NCBI GenBank assembly: GCA_910575155.1 | Contig: CAJTDX010000007.1 | Coordinates: forward strand, 93,940 to 157,939 | Source: Lachnospiraceae bacterium | Lineage (GTDB): Bacteria > Bacillota > Clostridia > Lachnospirales > Lachnospiraceae | Length of the DNA: 64,000 nt | Direction of reading: 5' to 3' | In this document: positions 25,434 through 34,211 of the stretch, piece after piece | Layout: each line of letters begins with the position of its first letter | How positions within the stretch are numbered: the stretch's first letter is position 1 | Notes under the pieces: generated by a model | What the model saw: only the letters and a program-made list of their open reading frames with translations | Told to the model about the DNA's origin: nothing | The model's database searches: none | Translations under genes and position numbers: made by a program

Positions 25434-27017
25434 TTATTCCATTACTTCCATCCGTGTAAATGATACCGACGCAATCACAGCGCCTGCAAAAGTAAGAACT
25501 GTCATTACCGCAATCATAACAAAAAAACCTGTCTCAACGCCCAGAAGCACACCGGCCATAGCGGCAGCCACAATTCCCATTCCCATAGCTACTCCCTGGA
25601 ACAGGAGCTTTACCAACGAACGCCCCAAATTACCCAGAACATTTCCGACAAGGGCGTCTGCCAGCATATTATAATAAAGGCGGTTCGCCTGCAGACAGAT
25701 ATACAGCAGCACCGTCAATACCGTCATTACCGGACCAATTCCAAACACAATGGCGCCCGGAACTGTTACCAGGATTCCATCCACAATGGCGCGATAATGT
25801 TCAATCTTCGTAGAGTACCAGACTTTCTTAAGCGGCGTGTCCGGAATCAGATACGTATAAGGATTTTCCAGTTCTTTTGACCATTTGGTAGCATAACCGG
25901 TAAAGATAAACGTAACATAAGCCACGACCCCCGGAATGATGAAGATCTTGCCTGGCCCAAATTGGCCTACCGCATCATTGAAATACCCTACCACCGCAAT
26001 CACTGCTCCAAGACCGAAGCAAAGCAGACTGTTCCATCCAAAAATAAAAGTTGGATTCTTTTTATATTCCAGAATCTGCCGGAAATAAATTGCTTTTGCA
26101 AACTTGCCTTTGTACTCCACGGTGGCTTCACGCAGTTTCTGTTTCTTCTTCCAGGGAATATTCGCAATGCCTTTTTTCTGATTCTGCCTGATTTTCTGGT
26201 AATCATCTGCAAATTTCATGGCATCTTCATAATAAGCTCCCGTACACTTCATTTTCCGGGCCATAATAAACAGCAGCAAAACAGACGCAAGATAAAGTAC
26301 CGTGCCAATCAGGCTGACCGTATCCGCTCCCAGGAATAACAGACGTATCCATGCAATTGTCCAGCCTATGATCGGTACAAGCTGAATCACCGGAAATGCA
26401 AAATACTCCTGAATCAACTGAAAAGAAGGTTCCCTGGTCATCAGCAGAAATACGGCAATGCCCGCTATAACTGCCATAAAAAGATACATTACAACAACCA
26501 GTCTTTTGAAAAATTTTTCACCAAAACGTTCGTTTCCGTAACAAAATATAATCAGAGATGCTTCCAGAATACTCTCAAACACAGAAAAAAACAGGAAAAA
26601 TCCCAGAGCCTGCAGTATCCCGATCTCAAACCAAAAACTTCCCAGAACCGCAACCACAATTCCCAGCAGAATATTTACTGCAAAAGATTTTACTCCCGCA
26701 AACATCAGTACCATTTTAGGGCTGACCGGCGCGGAAAATACAAAATGTACTTCACTGGGACGAAAAATCAATCCCTTACGTTTGGAATAAGCAATAATAT
26801 TTCCAGGAATCAGCAACAATATAATCCCTGACAAAATAGTAACCACATTTTCCGCAGAACCAATCTGTCCTTCCTCAACCATCGTCTGAAAGCTGAAAAA
26901 TATCATGCCAATGTATAATACAATGAATACGCCCAAGATATAGCTCACCGGACGCTTCAGGGCATATTTAATACGATTAAGGATGGTGCGCTGGTAAAGA
27001 TAAATCATCCCTTTCAT
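25434..27017 (-). CDS. putative ABC exporter membrane subunit
   Basis: The 527-residue protein has about 11-12 hydrophobic segments spread over its length and a charged cytoplasmic loop near residues 265-310. The motif KGLIFRPSEVHFVFSAPVSPKMVL early in the protein is typical of the putative ABC exporter (ABC_export) family of Firmicutes. Its start overlaps the ATPase stop by 4 bases (ATGA), so the two subunits form one transporter. Substrate unknown. Confidence 0.85.
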   Translation of the reverse strand: MKGMIYLYQRTILNRIKYALKRPVSYILGVFIVLYIGMIFFSFQTMVEEGQIGSAENVVTILSGIILLLIPGNIIAYSKRKGLIFRPSEVHFVFSAPVSPKMVLMFAGVKSFAVNILLGIVVAVLGSFWFEIGILQALGFFLFFSVFESILEASLIIFCYGNERFGEKFFKRLVVVMYLFMAVIAGIAVFLLMTREPSFQLIQEYFAFPVIQLVPIIGWTIAWIRLLFLGADTVSLIGTVLYLASVLLLFIMARKMKCTGAYYEDAMKFADDYQKIRQNQKKGIANIPWKKKQKLREATVEYKGKFAKAIYFRQILEYKKNPTFIFGWNSLLCFGLGAVIAVVGYFNDAVGQFGPGKIFIIPGVVAYVTFIFTGYATKWSKELENPYTYLIPDTPLKKVWYSTKIEHYRAIVDGILVTVPGAIVFGIGPVMTVLTVLLYICLQANRLYYNMLADALVGNVLGNLGRSLVKLLFQGVAMGMGIVAAAMAGVLLGVETGFFVMIAVMTVLTFAGAVIASVSFTRMEVME

Positions 27018-27715
27018 GATGCCTCACCGCCTTCTGTAATTTTAAAGAACAATTCTTCAATATCTGCGTCTTTCTCTTCCTCTCTATTAAAACTTCCTAC
27101 AATTTTTCCCTTTTCCATAATAAACATATGGTCCCATAATTCCTTAACCATTTCCAGCATATGTGTGCTGATCAATACGGTGACTCCCTGCTGCTTTAAC
27201 TCCAGCACGACTTCTTTCAGCTCTTTGATCGCCGCCGGATCCAGCCCCACCATCGGCTCATCCAACAGGATTACTTTGGGCTTAATGGCAAGGGCGCAGC
27301 AGATACTTACTTTCTGCATCATTCCTTTGGAAAGCTCGCGCCCCAGTTTTTTCTGTTTATCATCCAGTTCAAACCTGACCAGAAGCTGATTCACTTCATC
27401 ATCTGTAATATCTGAATCATAAGCCCGTCTGATATATTCAATATGTTCCCGCACGGTCAGTGCGTCGAACATTGCCGGAACCTCCGGCACATAGGCAAAT
27501 ACTCTCTTTGCTTCCAGAGTTCTTGCCGGCATATGTTCGATTCCAACGCCTCCCTGATACCGCAGCAGCCCCGCAATACTCTTGATAATTGTGGACTTTC
27601 CCGCGCCATTAGGCCCCAGTAAAATACCAACATGACCTGTGGGCACAGTAAAACTTACATGGTCCACAGCAAGATATTTTCCATATTTTTTCGTCAGTTC
27701 CTCAATTTCTAACAT
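27014..27715 (-). CDS. ABC transporter ATP-binding protein
   Basis: The 233-residue ATPase has Walker A GPNGAGKST (residues about 34-42), signature LSKGMMQK, Walker B VILLDEPMVGLDP and switch His in LISTHML. A good GGAGAGG site precedes the ATG. It energises the 12-span protein encoded by the next gene. Transcription likely starts at the TTGACA-type promoter at 27817-27845; a perfect inverted repeat GTTCTATGG/CCATAGAAC sits in the leader, a candidate operator or attenuator. Confidence 0.9.
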   Translation of the reverse strand: MLEIEELTKKYGKYLAVDHVSFTVPTGHVGILLGPNGAGKSTIIKSIAGLLRYQGGVGIEHMPARTLEAKRVFAYVPEVPAMFDALTVREHIEYIRRAYDSDITDDEVNQLLVRFELDDKQKKLGRELSKGMMQKVSICCALAIKPKVILLDEPMVGLDPAAIKELKEVVLELKQQGVTVLISTHMLEMVKELWDHMFIMEKGKIVGSFNREEEKDADIEELFFKITEGGEAS

Positions 27716-27816
27716 AACTACCTCTCCTTCTGATATAATTTATATTCAAGTTCTATGGCATAAAAAGTTCCATAGAACGAGAAAACATCACATCCCCACT
27801 GTATTACTCTTTTAAT

Positions 27817-27845
27817 ACAATAGTACATGCGATGTTTTTTGTCAA
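27817..27845 (-). promoter_or_regulatory. sigma-A promoter for the ABC exporter operon
   Basis: Read leftwards: TTGACA (27840-27845), a 17-base spacer, TATTGT (27817-27822). A 9-bp perfect hairpin GTTCTATGG...CCATAGAAC lies downstream in the leader at about 27751-27779. Confidence 0.65.
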
Positions 27846-27848
27846 TAT

Positions 27849-28526
27849 TTAGATCGGTGAATTATTCTTTTCGACAATTTCATTTTTATTTTTATAAATA
27901 GCATGTGCGGGAACCACTCCCCGCACCATAGACAGGGGATAAATGTTACTATGACTGCCTACGACTGTTCCCGGATTCAGTACGCTGTTGCAGCCTACTT
28001 CCACCTCGTCTCCCAGCATAGCCCCGAATTTTTTTAAACCGGTAGCAATCTCTTCTGCGGCATTTTTCACCACCACCAGCGTCTTGTCAGATTTGACATT
28101 GGAGGTAATGGAGCCTGCGCCCATATGAGCCTTATAGCCCAAAATGGAATCTCCGACATAATTATAATGAGGTACCTGTACCTTGTTAAACAGCACTACA
28201 TTTTTCAATTCCGTGGAATTTCCCACAACCGCGCCTTTTCCTACAATGGCATTTCCACGAATAAAGGCGCAGTGACGAATTTCTGCCTCCTCATCAATGA
28301 TCAGAGGCCCGTTCAAAAACGCCGTGGGCGCCACTTTGGCTGTTCTGGCAATCCAGATATGATCGCCCCGCTGCTCATATTTCTCCGCTTCCAGCTCTTT
28401 GCCAAGCGCGCAAATAAAATCGCCGATTTTAGGAAGCGCTTCCCATGGATAGGTCAGACCTGCAAACAAATCTGCCGCAATGGTTTCTGACAAATTATAT
28501 AGAGATTTAATTTCACATGTTTTCAT
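27849..28526 (-). CDS. left-handed beta-helix (hexapeptide) protein, GlmU C-terminal-like
   Basis: The 225-residue protein consists of imperfect hexapeptide repeats (IARTAKVAPTAFLNGPLIIDEEAEI..., GSITSNVKSDKT), as in the acetyltransferase half of GlmU and in UDP-GlcNAc pyrophosphorylase-related proteins. It lacks the N-terminal uridylyltransferase domain. It may be a sugar-nucleotide acyltransferase or only a scaffold. Its start overlaps the topB stop by 4 bases, so the two are coupled. Confidence 0.75.
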   Translation of the reverse strand: MKTCEIKSLYNLSETIAADLFAGLTYPWEALPKIGDFICALGKELEAEKYEQRGDHIWIARTAKVAPTAFLNGPLIIDEEAEIRHCAFIRGNAIVGKGAVVGNSTELKNVVLFNKVQVPHYNYVGDSILGYKAHMGAGSITSNVKSDKTLVVVKNAAEEIATGLKKFGAMLGDEVEVGCNSVLNPGTVVGSHSNIYPLSMVRGVVPAHAIYKNKNEIVEKNNSPI

Positions 28527-30589
28527 ACTTTTTTCTTACCTTCTTTCTTTTTTGATGGTTTATAAAACAATGAAGCATTCTGAAAACAGCTTCTAAGCAT
28601 ATATTGATTGTTCAGATTCAATACGCCGCTGGTGCGGCTCTGAATAAAATGTTCTAATTTAATCATATACTCCTGCGGGGTAATGCTTCCCTCCGCCACA
28701 TAATTCAGGCCTTTTTCCCAGCTTGCCGTTAATTCCGGATTTAACAAAGAACGTATTGAGGCGCTTACCACGTCATAAATCATTTCTCCCAATAATGTGG
28801 GAGTGATAATCTGCGTTTTCTTATTTAATGCAAGATATTTATTATTTACCAGCTTTTTTAAAATCTCCGCACGGGTAGCGCTGGTACCGATTCCGCTTCC
28901 TTTGATCTGCGCGCGTAATTCCTCGTCTTCAATTAATTGTCCGGCATTCTCCATGGCAAGAATCATAGACCCGGAATTATAACGTTTGGGAGGCTGCGTC
29001 TCCCCCTCTTTGATCTTTATTGCCGTTACCGGAAGTTCCATACCTTTTTTTACTTTGGACAATTTCTCTATAAATTCAGCGTCGCAGGACTGCGCCCTGC
29101 CGCCTTCTTTTTCTTCTCCGGAGGAATCTGCGGCCTTTTTCTTCTGAAACGAGTATTCCATCACTTTCAGATAACCTGGCTCCAAAAGAATTTTAAAAGA
29201 GGCAAAAAATTTTTCTTTTCCCTCTTCCGCGCGTTCCATTGCCGTTATAAGATTTATCTTCTGATAGACTGCCGCCGGACAGAAGATACTTAAAAACCGC
29301 CGCACAATTGTCTCATATACATTCAGAGACGTCTGGCTGAGACTGCGGATTGCTGAAAATCCCTGACCCGTAGGGATAATAGCGTAATGGTCCGTAATCT
29401 GCTTATCATTGACATATCTGGTTCTGGCAATCGTTTTATAGCTCTCGCTTGACAGAATTTCTTCTGCAAAATGTTTCACAGAGGGAATATTTTTTAATCC
29501 ACCGATATTTTTATGTATCTCTTTCGCCACCGCTGAAGATAATACTCTGGCATCGGTTCTGGGATAAGTCACCAGCTTTTTCTCATACAATTCCTGAACA
29601 ATCTGCAAGGTCTGATCCGGGCTGATTTTAAACAATCTGGAACTTTCATTCTGGAGTTCTGCAAGATTATATAAAAGAGGCGGATTCTTTGTCTCTTTCT
29701 TCTTCTCAATCTTCTCTACCTGCGCCCTCCATGCTTCCACTTCCTTATTATTTATTAATTTTTGAATTAATTTCTCTGCTTCTTCCTTTTCTTTAAAGCC
29801 ATTTTCTTTATAAAGTTTGGGAGAATTAAAATATTCCGATCCTTCCACTGCGCGCCATTCCCCTTCCACGGGATTGCCCTGAATATCCAGAGTATTTAAA
29901 ACCCGGTAAAAAGGAGTTTTCACAAATTCACGAATCTCCCGTTCCCGGCGCACGACCATTCCCTGCACGCAGGTCATGACGCGCCCTACGCTGACCACCG
30001 TATATTTCGCCCCCATAAAATTTGAAATCGCATTCCCATATTTCAGAGTCAGAAGCCTTGAAAAGTTAATCCCCATTAAATAATCTTCTTTCGCCCTTAA
30101 GTACGCTGATTCACAAAGGTTATCATATTCTGAAAGATTTTTCGCTTCCCGGATTCCCCGAAGAATCTCTTCTTCTGTCTGAGAGTCAATCCACACTCTC
30201 CTGCGTTCCTTATCTTTTACGTTGGCCTGGCGTTCTACCAGACGATAAATATATTCTCCTTCTCTTCCAGAGTCGGTGCATACATAGATGATACCGACAT
30301 CTTTTCGATTCAATAGTCCTGAGACAATCTTAAACTGCTTTTTCACTCCCGGAATTACTTCATACTTAAATTCTTCCGGAAGAAAGGGAAGTGTGGCAAG
30401 GCTCCATTTCTTATACTTCTCGTCGTAAACCTCCGGGTAACTCATGGTCACCAGATGTCCCACGCACCAGGTCACCACTGCTTCCGGCGATTCCATATAT
30501 CCATCCTGATTTTTAAAATCCAGTTTTAATGCTTTGGCAAACTCTCTTGCCACACTGGGTTTTTCCGCTATATACAAAGCTTTCGCCAT
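28523..30589 (-). CDS. topB: DNA topoisomerase III (type IA)
   Basis: The 688-residue enzyme relaxes and decatenates DNA. The TOPRIM domain shows LYIAEKPSVAREFAKAL at the start and CTDSGREGEYIYR (acidic DxD-like site). The catalytic Tyr lies in LVTYPRTDARVLS (about residue 345). The C-terminal part has GIGTSATRAEIL...LNKKTQIITPT. The length fits TopB. A C-terminal zinc finger is absent, as in many TopB proteins. The coupled hexapeptide-repeat gene follows. Confidence 0.95.
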   Translation of the reverse strand: MAKALYIAEKPSVAREFAKALKLDFKNQDGYMESPEAVVTWCVGHLVTMSYPEVYDEKYKKWSLATLPFLPEEFKYEVIPGVKKQFKIVSGLLNRKDVGIIYVCTDSGREGEYIYRLVERQANVKDKERRRVWIDSQTEEEILRGIREAKNLSEYDNLCESAYLRAKEDYLMGINFSRLLTLKYGNAISNFMGAKYTVVSVGRVMTCVQGMVVRREREIREFVKTPFYRVLNTLDIQGNPVEGEWRAVEGSEYFNSPKLYKENGFKEKEEAEKLIQKLINNKEVEAWRAQVEKIEKKKETKNPPLLYNLAELQNESSRLFKISPDQTLQIVQELYEKKLVTYPRTDARVLSSAVAKEIHKNIGGLKNIPSVKHFAEEILSSESYKTIARTRYVNDKQITDHYAIIPTGQGFSAIRSLSQTSLNVYETIVRRFLSIFCPAAVYQKINLITAMERAEEGKEKFFASFKILLEPGYLKVMEYSFQKKKAADSSGEEKEGGRAQSCDAEFIEKLSKVKKGMELPVTAIKIKEGETQPPKRYNSGSMILAMENAGQLIEDEELRAQIKGSGIGTSATRAEILKKLVNNKYLALNKKTQIITPTLLGEMIYDVVSASIRSLLNPELTASWEKGLNYVAEGSITPQEYMIKLEHFIQSRTSGVLNLNNQYMLRSCFQNASLFYKPSKKKEGKKKV

Positions 30590-30608
30590 AAATTATATCC
30601 TGCTTTCT

Positions 30609-31973
30609 TTAAATTGCCTGATTCATATCCACCAACAGGATACGCGAATCCTTTGACACCATTTTTACAAGCTTTTCATCAAACGCCTTTGCGGTAAACA
30701 GATAATAAAAATTTGCCGCCACTTTTGCCTGGTCCATACTGGCAAACAGCTTCTGACACATCTCAAAGGTCAGTTCCGGCTCTGACCAGTTGCAAAGACA
30801 GATCAGATTTTCTCTCACACTGTTTTGAGCAATGATATCAATCGTCCCTTTTTTACCTACCCAGGTTCCCATTTTATGTATTTTCAGAGGCAGTTTGCTG
30901 CTGCTGTCCAAATACTGCAGATATTCCATACACAATTTTACAAAGTAGCGATTCAGATACTGCTCCAGCTCTCCGGCAATGTATTTTTCATAAAATTCTT
31001 CTGGTTCTGTCCGGTACAGTTCTGACAAGTGCGGATATACAAACTTAAACCAGAAATTAATAAATGTATCTTTGATTTGATACAATCCTTTTTGTGCGTT
31101 TTCCCATCCGCCCGTCTCAAAGGAATATACCTTCTCCACTACGTCAAATTCCATCAGGTTCTTCAGATAAACGCTGATTTTCGCCCTGGAAAACCCTGTC
31201 TCCTGATACAGTTCATTCAATTTCCGTTTTCCGCTTGCCAATGCTTCCAAAATTGTATGGTATACTGTCAGTTCCCGTAGCTGGCCTCGTATGAACTCCT
31301 CCGCCCTGTCATGGAAATATCCATCCGGGGATAAAATGCTGCGGCAGATATTATATTTCTGATCTCCTGAAGCGTCCCAATGACGAAGGTACTCTGGCAC
31401 TCCTCCTATAATTCCATAAACCTCCACCTTCTGTTTTAATGTGTAATTGGGAAAATAACCTGCCATATCTAAAAACTGCAGTTCATGAAGCTTGATCATT
31501 CCGCTGAATTTTTTTACGGCTTTCCCCAGCAATCCCGGCAATTCCTGCTCTACCCAGGAAACGTTGCCGGAACACAAGAGAATCAATACCGGACCTGGAT
31601 AAAGTTTCTTATCTTTTAGTTTTATCACACTTTCCAGAAACTGCATATCCTTTTTCACAATATGCTGAAATTCCTCAATCACCAGTACCAGCTTGCTGCC
31701 GTCCCCGCTCTTGACCCGCTTAAAATAAGTATCATAACTTTCTTCCGCTACAGATACCTGGTAATATTCTGCAATTTCACTCCTCATTCGGCTTTTCTGC
31801 GCCTTTGCCGATACTTCTGGCGCATAATAATAAAAACTTTTCTTCTCTCTGCAAAATTCCTGTACCAATTGTCTGCCCCGATTGTCTCTTCGTCCGTACA
31901 GCACCAGAATCTGATTACCGCTTTGCCTATATAACTGCTCTAAGTAATGCAGTTCCGCTTTTCTACCTGTCAT
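30609..31973 (-). CDS. ATPase with DUF234 C-terminal domain; degenerate P-loop
   Basis: About 454 residues of the archaeal/bacterial ATPase family that ends in DUF234. The N-terminal RKAELHYLEQLY and the DUF234-like ending region (GTWVGKKGTIDIIAQ) are clear, as is a helix-turn-helix (LNELYQETGFSRAKISVYLKNL). The Walker A position reads LYGRRDNRGRQL, lacking the Lys-Thr/Ser of a working P-loop. Walker B is LVLVIEEF. It is therefore possibly ATP-binding-deficient. The ATG at 31973 is chosen because AAAGGA precedes it; an earlier start at 32012 is possible. Confidence 0.75.
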   Translation of the reverse strand: MTGRKAELHYLEQLYRQSGNQILVLYGRRDNRGRQLVQEFCREKKSFYYYAPEVSAKAQKSRMRSEIAEYYQVSVAEESYDTYFKRVKSGDGSKLVLVIEEFQHIVKKDMQFLESVIKLKDKKLYPGPVLILLCSGNVSWVEQELPGLLGKAVKKFSGMIKLHELQFLDMAGYFPNYTLKQKVEVYGIIGGVPEYLRHWDASGDQKYNICRSILSPDGYFHDRAEEFIRGQLRELTVYHTILEALASGKRKLNELYQETGFSRAKISVYLKNLMEFDVVEKVYSFETGGWENAQKGLYQIKDTFINFWFKFVYPHLSELYRTEPEEFYEKYIAGELEQYLNRYFVKLCMEYLQYLDSSSKLPLKIHKMGTWVGKKGTIDIIAQNSVRENLICLCNWSEPELTFEMCQKLFASMDQAKVAANFYYLFTAKAFDEKLVKMVSKDSRILLVDMNQAI

Positions 31974-32273
31974 AGCTGTATGTCCTTTCTCCTGCCATGC
32001 ATTTTTTCTCATTTCATACTATCATGATTTAACTTTTTTCGCAATAGAGATATCTTTATTCCTTTATCTTACTGGATTCCGTAATATACCGTTTTTATCA
32101 TTCCTTTCGCTTCTCACAAGACATAAACAAATTATGAAAAATATTGTACCCCTCCACTCTCTGTTTTATAATTCTTATACGGAATACCAATACATTGCAG
32201 AACATGGAAGGATGAGTAGCAAATCTAGTCTTTATTTAGTACGGCAAAAATAATTATTATCTCTATAAACAGA

Positions 32274-32326
32274 GGTACCTTGCAGAATATGACAGTACCA
32301 AACGGCACACATTTCTGCAAGGTATC
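32274..32326. terminator. long hairpin, probable terminator
   Basis: GGTACCTTGCAGAA (32274-32287) pairs with TTCTGCAAGGTATC (32313-32326) with one G-U, around a 25-base loop, followed by TTTATTTATC. No gene is seen in 31974-32394 otherwise. Confidence 0.5.
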
Positions 32327-32394
32327 TTTATTTATCTTTAAAACTGGAAAAAATTGCATTAACCGATTTCCCCCTGTTTTTCTTCTTCCCTGAT

Positions 32395-32793
32395 TCAATA
32401 TTTTGCTATAAATTCACTCATCGTCATAATCTCCGGGTACTCTGTTTCCACCACCCGCAAATCCTTATCCCCAGTTATCAGTATATCAATATTTTCCAAA
32501 ATGGCAGTGGCAAGAATTGGAGTATCCTTACTGTCCCTTACCGCAGGAAAATCTTCCAAATTTAAGTCCTTTGGAGTGCAGACCAATTCAAACGGCAATT
32601 CATAGAAAAACTGCTCCAGAATCTTTTTTCGTTCTGGAAACTTTCTGTCTACCACAAGCCGCAGTTCCTCAATCAAATAGTCACACAACACAATCCGGTT
32701 CCCAAGTCCTACCTGTCTGGTAAATTCCCTCGTCACTCCAGAGGGAAAGAAGATGATGAAAATCAGAATATTCGTTTCCAGCATAATTCTCAT
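32395..32793 (-). CDS. PIN-domain toxin-like protein with altered first acidic residue
   Basis: The 132-residue protein belongs to the toxin-antitoxin PIN family (ribonuclease). The usual opening MxIMLDTNxLI reads MRIMLETNILI here, so the first catalytic Asp is Glu. Other sites look intact: the middle Glu in YLIEEL, the Asp in RDSKDTPIL and the final DKDL. Glu can sometimes substitute in metal sites, but loss of activity is likely. The partner antitoxin upstream is reduced to a short tail, so this is probably a decaying module. Confidence 0.75.
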   Translation of the reverse strand: MRIMLETNILIFIIFFPSGVTREFTRQVGLGNRIVLCDYLIEELRLVVDRKFPERKKILEQFFYELPFELVCTPKDLNLEDFPAVRDSKDTPILATAILENIDILITGDKDLRVVETEYPEIMTMSEFIAKY

Positions 32794-32796
32794 CTG

Positions 32797-32961
32797 TTAT
32801 CTGCCTCTACGCTCTTCCCGGATTTCCCTCACATAATCTTGCATCTTTTGTTCCTGTATATACTTCCTGTATTACACAGTTTTGTCATAATAGCCCTTAA
32901 TATTTCTAATCTGTTTGTCAATGCCCTGCTGTTTTGTACTTATCCGACAATATCCATACAT
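32797..32961 (-). pseudogene. fused relics: resolvase N-terminus and antitoxin C-terminal tail
   Basis: The ATG at 32961, with a GAAGGAGAGG site, starts MYGYCRISTKQQGIDKQI. This is the catalytic N-terminus of a small serine resolvase/invertase; the RIST Ser is the nucleophile. It stops after 29 codons at 32872. In the same frame after the stop, IQEQKMQDYVREIREERRGR runs to a stop 3 bases before the PIN gene, where an antitoxin C-terminus would be expected. A deletion has apparently joined the two genes. Confidence 0.5.
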
Positions 32962-33119
32962 GTAAGCAACGCCCTCTCCTTCAGTATCTATTACCAATAA
33001 CTTTTGATACCATTTCTATATATATTACTTTTAATACTACTATATACATTAGAAATATGCTCTATATCCCCATTGACAAATAGTACTATATATGATACAA
33101 AAAAAACTAATTGAAAAAA

Positions 33120-33315
33120 ATGAAGCAACAGCCAAACGGAATACGGTCTGAAGAAATAGACAAAGTTTTAGCCGCATATGGCTACGTTTCAGCAAGGCAA
33201 AAAGGAAGCCACAAGCATGATCTGAATAAAGAAACTGGGGATTTGATAACAATAAAACAAGAAAATCCATAAAAAAGCTTATGTTGTTGATGTGCTGAAT
33301 AGGATAGGGGAATAA
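33120..33315 (+). pseudogene. hicA: hicA-like toxin gene with a frameshift
   Basis: The ATG at 33120 opens a frame with the HicA dsRBD-like pattern: RSEEIDKVLAAYGYVSARQKGSHKH, including the catalytic His region GSH. The frame ends at TAA 33270-33272. Shifting to the other frame at the AATCCATAAAAAA run continues AYVVDVLNRIGE to a stop at 33315, which is the expected HicA C-terminus. Either the gene is inactivated by a one-base loss or it is expressed by slippage. hicB follows 47 bases later. Confidence 0.65.
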
Positions 33316-33362
33316 TCCCCTTATCCTGACATAATACAGCAAGCGGAAAGGAGCATGAAAGC

Positions 33363-33707
33363 ATGGAAGTTAAGGATTATATGAGATTGCCCTATACAAG
33401 ATTAGTGCAGGAAATGAATGATGAAAGCGGACACTATTTCTATGGCAGAATTTTGGAACTTGACGGATGCCAAAGTACCAGTGATACACTTGAAGGATTA
33501 TATGAAAGCCTTAATGAAGCACTGGAAGGATATATTGAAATAAAGATAGAAAATAATCTTCCTATACCAATTCCAGAGGCACCAAATAATTTCAGTGGAA
33601 AATTTGTTGTAAGGCTTCCAAAATCTTTGCATCAAAGATTAGCCATTGAAGCGGAAAAAGAGAGTGTAAGTCTTAATCAGTTGGCATTATACAAATTGGC
33701 ACTTTAG
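33363..33707 (+). CDS. hicB: HicB-family antitoxin
   Basis: The 114-residue antitoxin has a HicB-like partial RNase H fold (YFYGRILELDGCQSTSDTLEGLYESLNEALEGYI) at the N-terminus. A ribbon-helix-helix domain (KFVVRLPKSLHQRLAIEAEKESVSLNQLALYKL) at the C-terminus binds the operator. GGAAAGGAG precedes the ATG. It lies downstream of the frameshifted hicA and would autoregulate the operon; a TTGACA box at 33073-33078 may be its promoter. Confidence 0.85.
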   Translation: MEVKDYMRLPYTRLVQEMNDESGHYFYGRILELDGCQSTSDTLEGLYESLNEALEGYIEIKIENNLPIPIPEAPNNFSGKFVVRLPKSLHQRLAIEAEKESVSLNQLALYKLAL

Positions 33708-34157
33708 TAAATATACATATAAGACGAGTTTGTCAGAGTGTGTCTGAAAATCTGTGTAAATAAGTTGTCTGAAAATTTTCTTTGGACTGCCTAATTACTT
33801 TGCTCAAAATGCCGGAAACCAGTCAAGGCAAGGGTTTCAGCCTTTACGGGCTTTGGTATTTTGATAAAATTCATTATGGAAGTCCAAAAGACTTACACAC
33901 ATAAGCTAACACTCTCGAAAATTATTTCTCTTATAATACCGCTGCCATTCTTGAATATGTCCAGAATACCATTTTAGAGCATTTAAAAGATTATTCCTTG
34001 CTGTCTGGCACAATATTCTAAGTATAAGGAATAACTGTTACATAAAACCGTATTAGAGGTATCTGTCAAAAGCAGATACCCTTTTCTTTATCTCAAATTT
34101 ATGCGCTTCCTCATGTGTGCTACCTGTGCGTTACTTGTATGCTACGCAGAGAATTTA
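33708..34157. other. accessory gap with small relic and no intact gene
   Basis: No full gene is supported. On the reverse strand 33906-34018, a short frame reads CQTARNNLLNALKWYSGHIQEWQ, looking like the tail of a lost protein I cannot name. Around 33733-33775 the repeated phrase GTCTGAAAAT occurs twice and resembles an insertion-sequence end. Confidence 0.35.
34058..34080 (+). terminator. rho-independent terminator
   Basis: GGTATCTG (34058-34065) pairs with CAGATACC (34073-34080), followed by CTTTTCTTT. It lies 350 bases downstream of hicB, on the same strand. Confidence 0.6.
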
Positions 34158-34196
34158 AGGGCTCCCGCCGACAACTCACGTCAACGGAAACCCTTA
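34157..34196 (-). terminator. probable terminator of the GGGtGRT operon
   Basis: Read leftwards, AAGGG...CCG and CGG...CCCTT form an interrupted stem followed by AAATT. It lies directly downstream of the stop at 34212. Weak. Confidence 0.4.
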
Positions 34197-34211
34197 TAAA
34201 TACGCTATTTC

